Shown: positions 8,084-17,711, counted from the stretch's first letter. The stretch is 64,000 bases of DNA from Streptomyces sp. V3I7 (GCF_030817495.1 NZ_JAUSZK010000001.1:4505001-4569000), one strand, 5' to 3'. Made by a program: numbers and translations. Notes: generated by a model from the sequence alone, not told the origin.

Positions 8084-9712
8084 CTAGTGCGAGGCGCCCG
8101 CCGTCGCCGGCGGCAGCTCCGTCTGGACGCCCGGGTCGCCCGCGTCCGCCGTGTAGTCCTCGGGACGCGTCTCGTCGACGCCGTCCGGGGCCTTGACGGC
8201 CTTCAGGACGAAGGTGAGGACGACGGTGACGGCCACGTTCAGGACGAACGCCGTGAGGCCGATGTAGCCGATCTGGCCGATGCCGGGGATCTCGGCCGCC
8301 GAGCCGCCGAAGTGCTTCTGCGTCGGGGAGGCGACCCCGTACGCGGCGAGGGTGCCGTAGATCATGCCGACGGCCCAGCCGGCGAGCAGGGCCCATCGGT
8401 GGAACCAGCGCGTGAACAGGCCGCCGACCAGCGACGGGAAGGTCTGGAGGATCCAGATGCCGCCCAGGAGCTGGAAGTTGATGGCCACGGTCTTGTCCAT
8501 GGTCAGGACGAAGACCAGCGCGCCGACCTTCACCAGCAGCGAGACCAGCTTGGAGACCTTGGTCTCCTGCGCGGCGGTCGCGTCGGGCTTGATGAAGTCC
8601 TTGTAGATGTTGCGGGTGAACAGGTTGGCCGCCGCGATCGACATGATGGCCGCCGGGACCAGCGCGCCGATGCCGATGGCCGCGAAGGCGACGCCCGCGA
8701 ACCAGGACGGGAACATGTCCTCGAACAGCTGCGGGATGGCCAGCTGCCCGTTGGTGACCTTGATCCCGGCCGCGATCGCCATGAAGCCCAGCAGCGCGAG
8801 CAGGCCCAGCATCAGGGAGTACAGCGGCAGGATCGTGGTGTTGCGCCGGATCACGTCACGGCTCCGGGAGGACAGCGTCGCGGTGATCGAGTGCGGGTAC
8901 ATGAACAGCGCGAGCGCGGAGCCCAGCGCCAGCGTGGCGTACGTCCACTGGCCCGCCTCCGGCGGGAAGACGGCGCCGCGCGGCTTGCCCGTGGCCGGGT
9001 TGGTCTGCGCGAAGGCCTCGCCGGCCTTGGCGAAGATGTGGTCGAAGCCGCCGAGCTTGATCGGGATGTAGATGATCGCCACCGCGATGACGATGTAGAT
9101 CAGCGTGTCCTTGACGAACGCGATCAGCGCGGGGGCCCGCAGACCCGACGAGTACGTGTACGCGGCAAGCACACCGAAGGCGATCAGCAGCGGCAGGTCC
9201 TTGACGAACCAGTTCGTGCTCTCGCCACCGCCGACGCCCATCACGTCCAGTACGGCCTGGATGCCGACCAGCTGGAGCGCGATGTACGGCATGGTCGCGA
9301 GGATGCCGGTGAGCGCCACCGCCAGCGACAGCCCCTTCGAGCCGAAGCGGCCGCGCACGAAGTCCGAGGTCGTCACGTAGCCGTGCTTGTGCGAGACCGA
9401 CCACAGGCGGGGCAGGAACGTGAAGATCAGCGGGTACACGAGGATCGTGTACGGCACCGCGAAGAAGCCCGCCGCGCCCGCCGCGTAGATCGCCGCCGGG
9501 ACCGCCACGAACGTGTAGGCCGTGTACAGGTCGCCGCCGAGCAGGAACCAGGTGATCCAGGTACCGAACGACCGCCCGCCCAGGCCCCATTCGTCCAGGC
9601 TGTGCTCGTTCTCGGCCTTGCGCCACCGCGCGGCCAGGAAGCCCACGACCGTGACGGCCAGGAAGAAGAAGACAAAGACGCCGAGAGCGACGCCGTTCAC
9701 GCCGTCCTTCAC
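8084..9712 (-). CDS. sodium:solute symporter (SSS family)
   Basis: Multi-pass membrane transporter of 542 residues with about 13 hydrophobic segments and the SSS pattern: N-terminal GGRSFGTWITWFLLGGDLYT, the mid-protein ALGSALALFMYPHSITATLS, and conserved GIGALVPAAIMSIAAANLF. It probably carries a small organic solute (a monocarboxylate, proline or pantothenate are typical) with Na+. It overlaps the upstream DUF3311 gene by ATGA, a pairing seen repeatedly with monocarboxylate-type symporters, so the small protein is likely its partner subunit. The substrate is not deducible. Confidence 0.9.
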   Translation of the reverse strand: MKDGVNGVALGVFVFFFLAVTVVGFLAARWRKAENEHSLDEWGLGGRSFGTWITWFLLGGDLYTAYTFVAVPAAIYAAGAAGFFAVPYTILVYPLIFTFLPRLWSVSHKHGYVTTSDFVRGRFGSKGLSLAVALTGILATMPYIALQLVGIQAVLDVMGVGGGESTNWFVKDLPLLIAFGVLAAYTYSSGLRAPALIAFVKDTLIYIVIAVAIIYIPIKLGGFDHIFAKAGEAFAQTNPATGKPRGAVFPPEAGQWTYATLALGSALALFMYPHSITATLSSRSRDVIRRNTTILPLYSLMLGLLALLGFMAIAAGIKVTNGQLAIPQLFEDMFPSWFAGVAFAAIGIGALVPAAIMSIAAANLFTRNIYKDFIKPDATAAQETKVSKLVSLLVKVGALVFVLTMDKTVAINFQLLGGIWILQTFPSLVGGLFTRWFHRWALLAGWAVGMIYGTLAAYGVASPTQKHFGGSAAEIPGIGQIGYIGLTAFVLNVAVTVVLTFVLKAVKAPDGVDETRPEDYTADAGDPGVQTELPPATAGASH

Positions 9713-9975
9713 TTCGCCGCACCCCCCTTCGCGGCCTTGCGGCTCCGCTGGTCACGCTGCCACAGCTGGTACGCGAGCATGGTGAGCGCGGTCGAGATGA
9801 GCACCCACAGCATCTGGTACCAGTAGAAGAACGGGATCCCGATGAACGCGGGGTCCGTCTTGGCGTACGAGCCGACCCACAGGGTCGCCACGAACGGCGC
9901 GACGAGACACAGGGCGATGACGACGCGCACCGGTGTGACCACCGGTGGTCTTGCTTCTTCGGGTGTAGCGGGCAT
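9709..9975 (-). CDS. DUF3311 small membrane protein
   Basis: Eighty-eight residues with two transmembrane segments (VRVVIALCLVAPFVATLWV and FYWYQMLWVLISTALTMLAY) and a basic C-terminus, the DUF3311 pattern. It overlaps the symporter start by four bases (ATGA), so the two are co-translated. By analogy with the two-gene layout of other actinobacterial SSS transporters it is likely an accessory subunit; no catalytic residues are seen. The short proline-rich N-terminus should face the cytoplasm. Confidence 0.85.
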   Translation of the reverse strand: MPATPEEARPPVVTPVRVVIALCLVAPFVATLWVGSYAKTDPAFIGIPFFYWYQMLWVLISTALTMLAYQLWQRDQRSRKAAKGGAAK

Positions 9976-10121
9976 GCGGCGGCTCCGTCCCCTCGCTGAT
10001 CAGCGGCGTAATGAGCAGGCAATGTAGGTGACGGTGCCACGCAGTGGAACCCCTCGTCCGCATATCGGTCCCGAACAGAAACCTGCGGGTGGCGGAGGGG
10101 TTGGAGCTGACGGGGCGTCGG

Positions 10122-11041
<920 letters not shown>

Positions 11042-11091
11042 CCAACGCGGCCTCGGCGGCACCGGACGCGGGGCGCCACGCGGGAACACCC

Positions 11092-11120
11092 TTGACAGGC
11101 CTATTGGTCTGGGCCAGGCT
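11092..11120 (+). promoter_or_regulatory. dasD promoter with an embedded dre (dre 2)
   Basis: A -35 TTGACA (11092-11097) and a -10 CAGGCT (11115-11120) are separated by 17 bp. A second dre-like site, TGGTCTGGGCCA (11105-11116), fills most of the spacer, so bound DasR would exclude RNA polymerase. Confidence 0.75.
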
Positions 11121-11127
11121 CCGGTGT

Positions 11128-11139
11128 TGGTCTACACCA
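11128..11139. promoter_or_regulatory. DasR operator (dre) 3, dasD leader
   Basis: TGGTCTACACCA lies just after the predicted dasD transcription start and 31 bp before the ATG. It is a good palindromic dre with two mismatches to the core. Together with dre 2 it would give cooperative or double-lock repression. Confidence 0.8.
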
Positions 11140-11169
11140 TTGGCCCGGTTCGTGAAGGGATGTCACCCC

Positions 11170-12672
11170 ATGACGACACTCGCCGGCGGCACCGACACCC
11201 TGACCCCGGACGCCCTGACGGTGCTCCAGCCCGGGTTCACCGGCACCACCGCCCCCGACTGGCTGTTGCGTCGGCTCGGCGAAGGACTGTCGGCCGTGGG
11301 TCTGTTCGGTCGCAACATCACCTCGCCCGAGCAACTGGCCGCCCTCACCGCCCAGTTGCGCGCCGAGCGCGAGGACGTCCTGGTGGCGATCGACGAGGAG
11401 GGCGGCGACGTCACGCGGCTGGAGGCGCGCACCGGATCGAGCTTCCCCGGCAACCACGCGCTCGGCACCGTCGACGACGAGGACCTCACCCGCGAGGTGG
11501 CCCGCGAGATCGGCCGCCGCCTCGCCGCCTGTGGCGTGAACCTCGACTGGGCGCCGTCGGTCGACGTCAACTCCAACCCCGCCAACCCGGTCATCGGCGT
11601 CCGCTCCTTCGGCGCCGGCACCGACCTGGTCGCCCGGCACACCGCGGCCTTCGTCACCGGCCTGCAGTCGGCCGGGGTCGCCGCCTGCGCCAAGCACTTC
11701 CCCGGCCACGGCGATACCTCCGTCGACTCCCACCTCGCGCTGCCCCGCATCGACGCGAGCACCGACGTGCTGAACTCCCGCGAACTCGTGCCCTTCCGTG
11801 CCGCGATCGCCGCCGGCGCCCAGGCCGTGATGAGCGCCCACATCCTGGTCCCGTCCCTGGACCCGGACCGCCCGGCCACCCTCTCCCACCGCATCCTCAC
11901 GCGCCTTCTGCGCGGCGAACTCGGCTACGAGGGCCTGATCATCACCGACGGCATGGAGATGCGCGCCATCACCACCACCTTCGGCCTCGAACGCGGCACC
12001 GTCCTCGCCCTCGCCGCCGGCGCCGACACCATCTGCGTGGGCGGCGGCCTCGCCGACGACGAGACGGTCCGCCACCTGCGGGACACCCTGGTCGACGCGG
12101 TCAGAACGGGCGAACTCGCCGAGGAACGCCTCGCGGACGCGGCGGCGCGGGTACGGCGGCTGGCCCGGCGGCCGGCGGAGGCGGCGCCCGCCTCCGCCCC
12201 CGAGCCGCGGGAGGACATCGGCCTGGCCGCCGCCCGGCGCGCGCTCGCGGTGACGTCCCCGGAGCCGTTCGAACCGCTGACCTCGCCGCCGTACGTCGTC
12301 GCCCTCAGCTCCGCCGCGAACATCGCCGTCGGGGAACAGACCCCGTGGGGCGTCGCCACCGAGCTGGACCTGCTGCTGCCCGGCACGAAGGCGGGCACCT
12401 TCGCGGGCGAGCCGGGGGAGTCGGCGGGACGGGCCGCCCTGGCCGCGGCGGGGGAGCGCCGGATCGTCGCCGTGGTGCGCAGCGAGCACCGGCACCCCTG
12501 GATGGCCGCCGCCCTCGACACCCTCCTGACGGCCCGCCCGGACACGATCGTCGTCGAGATGGGCGTCCCCCAGGCCACCCCGCGGGGCGCCCTCCACCTC
12601 GCCACCCACGGCGCGGCCCGCGTCTGCGGCCGTGCTGCGGCAGAGGTGATCGCGGGACGGGTGGCGCCGTAG
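11170..12672 (+). CDS. dasD: GH3 beta-N-acetylhexosaminidase (DasD-like)
   Basis: Glycoside hydrolase family 3 enzyme of 500 residues that releases N-acetylglucosamine from chito-oligosaccharides or muropeptides. The NagZ-type signature is clear: KHFPGHGDTSVDSH holds the acid/base His-Asp dyad, and LIITDGMEMRAI carries the catalytic Asp nucleophile. No signal peptide is seen, so it acts inside the cell on imported sugars. A second alpha/beta domain follows from about residue 350. The ATG at 11170 is 31 bp after dre 3. It is called DasD because it lies between dasR and nagB and is dre-controlled; the dasABC import genes that normally precede it are missing. Confidence 0.88.
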   Translation: MTTLAGGTDTLTPDALTVLQPGFTGTTAPDWLLRRLGEGLSAVGLFGRNITSPEQLAALTAQLRAEREDVLVAIDEEGGDVTRLEARTGSSFPGNHALGTVDDEDLTREVAREIGRRLAACGVNLDWAPSVDVNSNPANPVIGVRSFGAGTDLVARHTAAFVTGLQSAGVAACAKHFPGHGDTSVDSHLALPRIDASTDVLNSRELVPFRAAIAAGAQAVMSAHILVPSLDPDRPATLSHRILTRLLRGELGYEGLIITDGMEMRAITTTFGLERGTVLALAAGADTICVGGGLADDETVRHLRDTLVDAVRTGELAEERLADAAARVRRLARRPAEAAPASAPEPREDIGLAAARRALAVTSPEPFEPLTSPPYVVALSSAANIAVGEQTPWGVATELDLLLPGTKAGTFAGEPGESAGRAALAAAGERRIVAVVRSEHRHPWMAAALDTLLTARPDTIVVEMGVPQATPRGALHLATHGAARVCGRAAAEVIAGRVAP

Positions 12673-12685
12673 GGAGGGTGTCGAC

Positions 12686-12712
12686 GGTGGCAGGGTCAAA
12701 TGCCCTGCCACC
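12686..12712. terminator. hairpin between convergent dasD and nagB
   Basis: Perfect 10-bp stem GGTGGCAGGG / CCCTGCCACC with a 7-nt loop. It spans the nagB stop codon (12696) and lies 13 bp past the dasD stop, so it can serve both convergent genes. Confidence 0.75.
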
Positions 12713-13481
12713 CCGGCTTGTTGGCGTACGAGTGCCGGAAGTAGGGCGCCAGCTTCAGTTTCGACGCGGCCGCCTCGTCGGTCACCACCGTGGCGTGTGG
12801 GTGGAGTTGGAGTGCTGAGGCGGGGCAGATCGCCGCGACCGGGCCCTCGACGGTCGCGGCGACCGCGTCCGCCTTGCCCTCGCCGGTGGCGAGCAGGACC
12901 AGGTGCCGCGCCTCCAGGATCGTGCCGATGCCCTGGGTGACGACATGCTGCGGTACCTGTGCGACGTCGCCGCCGAAGAAGCGCGCGTTGTCGCTCCGGG
13001 TCTGTTCCGTCAGCGTCTTGATCCGGGTGCGCGAAGTGAGCGACGAACAGGGCTCGTTGAAGCCGATGTGCCCGTCCGTGCCGATTCCGAGCAGCTGGAG
13101 GTCCACACCGCCGGCCGCCGCGAGCGCCCGCTCGTACGCCGCGCACGCGCCCGGCACGTCCTCGGCCGTGCCGTCCGGCCCCAGGAACGCGCTCATGGGG
13201 ATGGCGAGCGGCTCCAGCACCTCCCGGCGCAGCACCGAACGGTACGACTCCGGGTGGTCCGCGGGCAGTCCGACGTACTCGTCGAGCTGGGCGATCCGCG
13301 CGCGCGAGGTGTCGACCTCGCCGGAGCGGACCCGGGCCGCCAGCGCCCGGTAGACGGGAAGCGGGGTGGAGCCCGTGGCCACCCCGAGCACGGCGTCGGG
13401 CTTGTGCCGCAGCAGCCGGGCGACGGCCTCCGCGATCAGTTCACCGCCGCCGGCGGCGTCCGGAACGATGACGACTTCCAC
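12696..13481 (-). CDS. nagB: glucosamine-6-phosphate deaminase
   Basis: Cytoplasmic enzyme of 261 residues that converts glucosamine-6-phosphate to fructose-6-phosphate and ammonia, the exit of GlcNAc into glycolysis. Family motifs are visible: GVATGSTPLPVYR at the phosphate site, RIAQLDEYVGL, and the catalytic GIGTDGHIGFNEP. The GTG at 13481 opens with VEVVIVPDAAGG as in homologues. A dre 37 bp upstream puts it under DasR. With dasD and dasR it forms the local GlcNAc regulon core. Confidence 0.95.
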   Translation of the reverse strand: MEVVIVPDAAGGGELIAEAVARLLRHKPDAVLGVATGSTPLPVYRALAARVRSGEVDTSRARIAQLDEYVGLPADHPESYRSVLRREVLEPLAIPMSAFLGPDGTAEDVPGACAAYERALAAAGGVDLQLLGIGTDGHIGFNEPCSSLTSRTRIKTLTEQTRSDNARFFGGDVAQVPQHVVTQGIGTILEARHLVLLATGEGKADAVAATVEGPVAAICPASALQLHPHATVVTDEAAASKLKLAPYFRHSYANKPGWQGI

Positions 13482-13518
13482 GCTGGGCCCGCCGTTTCGA
13501 AGAGGACGAAGAAAGAAG

Positions 13519-13530
13519 TGGTTTAGACCA
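13519..13530. promoter_or_regulatory. DasR operator (dre) 4, nagB promoter
   Basis: TGGTTTAGACCA (in AGTGGTTTAGACCAAT), one mismatch from the dre core, 37 bp upstream of the nagB GTG. This matches the well-known DasR control of nagB. Confidence 0.85.
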
Positions 13531-13669
13531 ATCTAGCAGCGACGGAGTCCCCGAGTGCACCCCCGATGTGGCGGAAATCGCCGTCGCCATCCGATCCCCT
13601 ACCCCGCTCCTGCGGGCTAGGCTGCGGGGTGCCGTCTGTGAACATCCTCCAACGCATGGACACGCATCG

Positions 13670-13681
13670 TGGTCTAGTCCA
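13670..13681. promoter_or_regulatory. DasR operator (dre) 5, far from any start
   Basis: TGGTCTAGTCCA, identical to dre 1, framed by short inverted arms (GCAT and ATGC). It lies 189 bp upstream of nagB and 260 bp upstream of the sensor kinase, too far for simple promoter occlusion of either. Confidence 0.75.
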
Positions 13682-13940
13682 CAATGCGTAAGTGGATTTC
13701 GTGCGCTAAGCGCGCGACGCAGCCGCGTTCTTCCGCCTTCCCCGCACAGGAGGGCGGACCGAGGATCCGGAGCTCTCTGCCCTGACTGCCCCGGTTCCTC
13801 ACCTTCGGCCGACCGGGACCGCACACCCCACGGCCGATGCTGCTCCGGGCTGCGGTGCCGGGAGGGTTGAGGGTCCCTCCCAGGCGCCGCGGCCCGCGGG
13901 TGTCTCCGGGCCCGTACGACCCCCCGGGTACGCTCGCACT

Positions 13941-15416
13941 GTGCCCTCCATGAACGAACTCGTACGCCAGCACACAGCCCTCGACGACTCCGATCTCGAG
14001 TGGCTCCACCTGCTGGTCTCGGAGTGGCAACTGCTCTCCGACCTCTCCTTCGCCGACCTGGTCCTGTGGATCCCCACGCGCGACGGCACCCGGTACGTCT
14101 CGGTCGCCCAGATGCGGCCCAACACGGGCCCGACCTCGTACCAGGACGACATGGTCGGCCACCTCGTCCCGCGCGGCCGGCGCCCCATGCTGGACGCGGC
14201 CCTCGACGAGGGCCGGATCGTGCGCGAGGGCGACCCCGAGTGGCGCGAGGAGGTCCCGGTCCGGGTCGAGTCGATCCCCGTCCGGCGCGAGGGCCGCGTC
14301 CTCGGCGTCATCGCCCGCAACACCAACCTGCTCACCGTGCGCACCCCGAGCCGGCTGGAGCTCACCTATCTCCAGAGCGCCTCGGACCTCGCGCAGATGA
14401 TCGCGGCCGGCTCCTTCCCGTTCCCCGACCAGCAGGTCGACATGGACGCCTCGCCCCGCGCCGGCGACGGCCTGATCCGGCTCGACGCGGACGGCATAGT
14501 CCAGTACGCCTCCCCGAACGCGCTCTCCGCCTACCACCGCCTCGGCCTCGCCGCCGACCTCGTCGGCCACCACCTCGGCCAGATCACCGCCGAACTCGCA
14601 CCGACCCGGGGGCCGGTGGACGAGGCACTCGCCAAGGTGGCCAGCGGCTGGGCGCCGCGCGAGTTCGAGATCGAGGCCAACGACGGTGTGATCCAGTTCC
14701 GGACCATCCCGCTCAAGCCCAAGGGCACCCGCATCGGTTCGCTGGTGCTGTGCCGGGACGTCACCGAACTGCGCCGCCGCGAACGCGAGTTGATCACCAA
14801 GGACGCGACCATCCGGGAGATCCACCACCGGGTGAAGAACAACCTCCAGACGGTGGCCGCCCTGCTCCGCCTCCAGGCCCGCCGTATCGACTCCGCCAGC
14901 GGCCGGGAGGCGCTGGAGGAGGCCGTGCGCCGCGTGGGCTCGATCGCGATCGTGCACGAGACGCTCTCCCAGAACCTGGACGAGCGCGTGGAGTTCGACG
15001 AGATCGCCGACCGCGTGCTCGCCATGGTCGCCGAGATCTCGCCCGGCCGCGTCACCGGCCGGCGCAGCGGACGCTTCGGCGTGCTCGACGCCGAGGTCGC
15101 CACCCCGCTGTCGATGGTCCTGACCGAGATCCTCCAGAACGCCTTGGAACACGGCTTCCGCGAGGGCGACACCGGCACGGTCGAGGTCTCCGCGGTGCGC
15201 GGCGGCACCACCAAGGAGGCCCGCCTCCTCGTCACCGTCCAGGACGACGGCATCGGCCTGCCCGAGGACTTCGACCCGCACCGCTCGGGAAACCTGGGCC
15301 TGCAGATCGTACGAACCCTGGTCGAGGGCGAGTTGGGCGGCACGTTCGACATGTCGCCGGCGCCCGAGGGCGGTACGCGGGTCCTGCTGGACATTCCGGT
15401 GCGAACGCAGAAGTAG
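13941..15416 (+). CDS. PdtaS-like sensor histidine kinase
   Basis: Cytosolic sensor kinase of 491 residues with no membrane segment. The N-terminal ~150 residues are GAF-like, a PAS-like domain follows (about 155-275), then a HisKA_2 phosphoacceptor region with EIHHRVKNNLQTVAALLRLQ, and an HATPase with NALEHGF, DDGIGLP and NLGLQIV. This is the architecture of PdtaS, which signals to an ANTAR-domain RNA-binding regulator encoded elsewhere. A -10 TACGCT 7 nt before the GTG indicates a leaderless mRNA and supports the start at 13941. A strong terminator follows at 15473. Confidence 0.9.
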   Translation: MPSMNELVRQHTALDDSDLEWLHLLVSEWQLLSDLSFADLVLWIPTRDGTRYVSVAQMRPNTGPTSYQDDMVGHLVPRGRRPMLDAALDEGRIVREGDPEWREEVPVRVESIPVRREGRVLGVIARNTNLLTVRTPSRLELTYLQSASDLAQMIAAGSFPFPDQQVDMDASPRAGDGLIRLDADGIVQYASPNALSAYHRLGLAADLVGHHLGQITAELAPTRGPVDEALAKVASGWAPREFEIEANDGVIQFRTIPLKPKGTRIGSLVLCRDVTELRRRERELITKDATIREIHHRVKNNLQTVAALLRLQARRIDSASGREALEEAVRRVGSIAIVHETLSQNLDERVEFDEIADRVLAMVAEISPGRVTGRRSGRFGVLDAEVATPLSMVLTEILQNALEHGFREGDTGTVEVSAVRGGTTKEARLLVTVQDDGIGLPEDFDPHRSGNLGLQIVRTLVEGELGGTFDMSPAPEGGTRVLLDIPVRTQK

Positions 15417-15472
15417 CCCGGAAATCGGGGAAGTTTCCCGGAAAGCTCAGGGAGGTCCCCCGAAACGCAATG

Positions 15473-15499
15473 GAGCCCCGGACCAGTGGTCCGGGGCTC
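15473..15499. terminator. strong hairpin between the sensor kinase and wblE
   Basis: GAGCCCCGGACC / GGTCCGGGGCTC, a 12-bp stem with a 3-nt loop, followed by TTTGTCTATT on the plus strand. It lies between convergent genes and probably works for both. Confidence 0.85.
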
Positions 15500-15593
15500 T
15501 TTGTCTATTGCTGCGCGCTGCGGCTCGGGGGCGGGAGAAGCGCACGCGCTGTACGCGCCGCCAAGCTCAGGCTGTCAGATCGTGGGGGGTGTG

Positions 15594-15851
15594 TCAGGCG
15601 GAGGCCTGACGGGCCCGGTTGCGGGCGGCGCGGCGCTTCATGGCGCGGCGCTCGTCCTCGCTGAGACCACCCCAGACGCCGGAGTCCTGGCCGGACTCGA
15701 GCGCCCACTGCAGACACTGCTCGATGACGGGGCAGCGCCGGCAGACGGCCTTGGCTTCCTCGATCTGCAGCAGCGCAGGACCGGTGTTGCCGATGGGGAA
15801 GAAGAGCTCGGGGTCTTCCTCGCGGCAAACGGCGTTGTGACGCCAGTCCAT
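15594..15851 (-). CDS. wblE: WblE, WhiB-like iron-sulfur regulator
   Basis: WhiB-family protein of 85 residues, ortholog of mycobacterial WhiB1. Four cysteines that bind a [4Fe-4S] cluster are at C9, C37, C40 and C46 (CRRCPVIEQC). The turn GVWGGLSEDERR and the basic tail KRRAARNRARQ are the sigma-A-contact and DNA-binding parts. Members sense nitric oxide and oxygen through the cluster and are often essential. The ribosome site AAGGAGAGG lies just upstream of the ATG. A Crp-like operator sits about 50 bp upstream. Confidence 0.97.
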   Translation of the reverse strand: MDWRHNAVCREEDPELFFPIGNTGPALLQIEEAKAVCRRCPVIEQCLQWALESGQDSGVWGGLSEDERRAMKRRAARNRARQASA

Positions 15852-16173
15852 GGCTGCTACCTCTCCTTGGATGTTACGTGCAGGTTGCTTGTGAATGTGA
15901 ACGCTTTCACGAATCCCTCAACAGATGAAGGGCCGCACGACAGGATCGTCCCTGGCGTGCTCCTGGGTTTGAAGAGGGGTTCTGGTGATCAGCGGATGCC
16001 AATGTTACGGGCCGTCCCGATCGCCACGTAGAGACTCGCAAACCTCAGCGGCGGATACAACCCCTTCCGGAAAGTTTTTTTTGATTCCTCGGTGTCGACT
16101 AGGTCACAGCCGTACTTCCATGGGGTGGATCCTGGCCTAAACGTTCGAGTGAAAGGAGTTTGCCTCGATCCAC
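15852..16173. other. intergenic region with the wblE leader
   Basis: Holds the Crp-like site, the wblE leader, and an unusually AT-rich patch with eight consecutive T on the plus strand near 16075-16082 just after TTCCGGAAAG. No RNA gene or reading frame with family support is seen. Confidence 0.5.
15896..15911. promoter_or_regulatory. Crp-like operator upstream of wblE
   Basis: TGTGAACGCTTTCACG fits TGTGA-N6-TCACA with one mismatch. It lies 45-60 bp upstream of the wblE ATG. The mycobacterial ortholog whiB1 is controlled by cAMP receptor protein, so a conserved Crp link is plausible. The inner dyad GAACGCTTTC would also suit a LacI-family regulator. Confidence 0.6.
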
Positions 16174-17142
16174 TCACACAATCACACGCAGTGCTCGGCG
16201 AACGCCTGTGAACGTCACGCTTGTACGCAGTCCGAGGTGGTCGCCGTCCATCTGGAGGGGCAATGGCACCTTGGAATGCAAGGTGAACCGGTCCAGATCG
16301 TGCAGCGACAAGGCATGTCTGCTATGCGGTCCCCGCTCGGGGGACGAAGTGAGCAACTGGGTTCCATACCGGGCAACCGCGGCCGTCGACAGGCGGCTGA
16401 GACCGAGTACGTCGAGGCCTTTATCGAACGAGGCCTTAGGCGACGTGTACATCGGGCGATTGCCGAGATACGTCCACGGGGATGTGTTCGAGACTATGGC
16501 GACCACCAGATCGGTGACCGGATCCGCGTCCGCCCGCTCCAGCGTGACCGTGCCGTGCCGGCGGTGCGGTTCGCCGAGGAACTGCCGGACGACCTGACGG
16601 ACGTACAGCGCGTGCGTCGACTTCTTGCCGCGCTCGCGCTGCTGCTCGACCCGGCCGACCACGCCCGCGTCGAAGCCGAGCCCCGCGTTGAAGGTGAACC
16701 AGCGGGCCGGAACCGTCTCGTCCGCGGTGCCGGGCGTGCCCGAGGTCAGCCCGAGACCGATGATCCGCTCCCGCTTCTCGCGGAGGGCGTCCAGGAGGGC
16801 GCCGGTCGCCTCGACCGGGTCGTTGGGCAGGCCGAGGGCGCGGGCGAAGACGTTGGTGGAGCCGCCGGGAACCACGGCGAGGCCGGGCAGGCGCTCGGGG
16901 TCGGGGCCGGCGTGCAGCAGACCGTTGACCACCTCGTTGACGGTGCCGTCACCGCCGAGGGCCACCACCAGGTCGACGTCCTGGCCCGCCGCCGCCTGCC
17001 GGCCGAGGTCGCGCGCGTGCCCGCGGTACTCGGTCATGACCACGTCGAGCTTCATCTCGCTCGCCAGTGCGTGGATCAGTACGTCGCGCGTACGTGCGCT
17101 TGTGGTGGTTGCCGCCGGATTGACCACGAGAAGTGCACGCAT
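16174..17142 (-). CDS. diacylglycerol kinase-like lipid kinase
   Basis: Soluble lipid kinase of 322 residues (DAGK catalytic domain). It shows the ATP site GGDGTVNEVVNGL, preceded by the start motif LLVVNPAA, and the substrate-loop segment GGSTNVFARALGLP. Such enzymes phosphorylate diacylglycerol or related lipids for phospholipid recycling. The ATG at 17142 is supported by family alignment and a likely -10 TACGCT about 9 nt upstream, which implies a leaderless transcript. The next gene is divergent; its start is 125 bp away. Confidence 0.88.
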   Translation of the reverse strand: MRALLVVNPAATTTSARTRDVLIHALASEMKLDVVMTEYRGHARDLGRQAAAGQDVDLVVALGGDGTVNEVVNGLLHAGPDPERLPGLAVVPGGSTNVFARALGLPNDPVEATGALLDALREKRERIIGLGLTSGTPGTADETVPARWFTFNAGLGFDAGVVGRVEQQRERGKKSTHALYVRQVVRQFLGEPHRRHGTVTLERADADPVTDLVVAIVSNTSPWTYLGNRPMYTSPKASFDKGLDVLGLSRLSTAAVARYGTQLLTSSPERGPHSRHALSLHDLDRFTLHSKVPLPLQMDGDHLGLRTSVTFTGVRRALRVIV

Positions 17143-17267
17143 GACTGGCAGCGTACCTACTGGGGGGTACCGAGCCCAGAGCCGGTTGGGAATCCGGTAA
17201 GAAGAAGGGGCGTGAGCCTGGCCACCGGGCGGCCCGGGGCGCGAGGAGCCAGGGCTACTCTTCTGAT

Positions 17268-17711
17268 GTGAGCAGTGAGCAGAGCCCCGCCCCCACGCCC
17301 GAGGCCGCCGAAGGCCCCCGCCCGCGCCGGCTGACGTACGCGGCGGCGCTGGCCGCACTCGAAGGAGCGGCCCTGCTGGCCGCGGGTGTGCTGATGCTCG
17401 TCCTCGGAGTGACGGGCGACCCGGACGGACGGCGCCAGGCCGTCACCGGGGGAGTCACGGTGCTCGTGCTCGCCCTGCTGCCGCTGTTCGCCGCGCGCGG
17501 GCTGCTCCTGCGCCGCAGCTGGAGCCGCGGCCCCGCCGTGATCACGCAGATCATGGCGCTGCCGGTGGCCTATAGCCTGCTCCAGGCCGACAGCGTCGCC
17601 ATCCCCGCCGGCATCGCGCTCGCCGCGGTCGCGGTGACCTCGCTGGTCCTGCTGGTCAACCCGGCGACGACCCGGGCCCTCGGCGTGAAGGGACCGGGCC
17701 GCACCGACTAG
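17268..17711 (+). CDS. small integral membrane protein
   Basis: Protein of 147 residues with four predicted membrane segments between residues 23 and 130 (ALEGAALLAAGVLMLVLGV, TVLVLALLPLFAARGLLL, ITQIMALPVAYSLLQAD, AGIALAAVAVTSLVLLV) and a proline-rich cytoplasmic N-terminus. No function is recognised. A -10 TACTCT about 7 nt before the GTG suggests a leaderless mRNA. Its TAG stop lies within the CTAG at the left end of MITE copy 1, so the stop codon is shared with the element boundary. Confidence 0.8.
   Translation: MSSEQSPAPTPEAAEGPRPRRLTYAAALAALEGAALLAAGVLMLVLGVTGDPDGRRQAVTGGVTVLVLALLPLFAARGLLLRRSWSRGPAVITQIMALPVAYSLLQADSVAIPAGIALAAVAVTSLVLLVNPATTRALGVKGPGRTD

Larger units (their letters stand above)
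13482..13940. other. 459-bp intergenic region with two dre sites
   Basis: No gene is seen between nagB and the sensor kinase; the open frames here lack family likeness or good codon bias. It holds dre 4 near nagB, an isolated dre 5 (13670-13681), and the kinase promoter at the right end: a -10 TACGCT at 13929-13934 placed 7 nt before the GTG. The stretch 13533-13660 shows nothing I can name. Confidence 0.6.

Noticed and set aside
8087..9826. 579-codon plus-strand frame opposite the symporter
   Set aside because: Extreme Arg/Asp/Gly composition without hydrophobic core; antisense shadow of a clear membrane transporter gene.
16073..16083. Run of eight T as a terminator
   Set aside because: There is no stable GC stem directly before it on either strand; TTCCGGAA alone is too short.
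16032..16100. Sigma-R-type promoter for wblE (GGAAT ... GTTG)
   Set aside because: The distance between the elements is 22 bp where 18-19 is expected.
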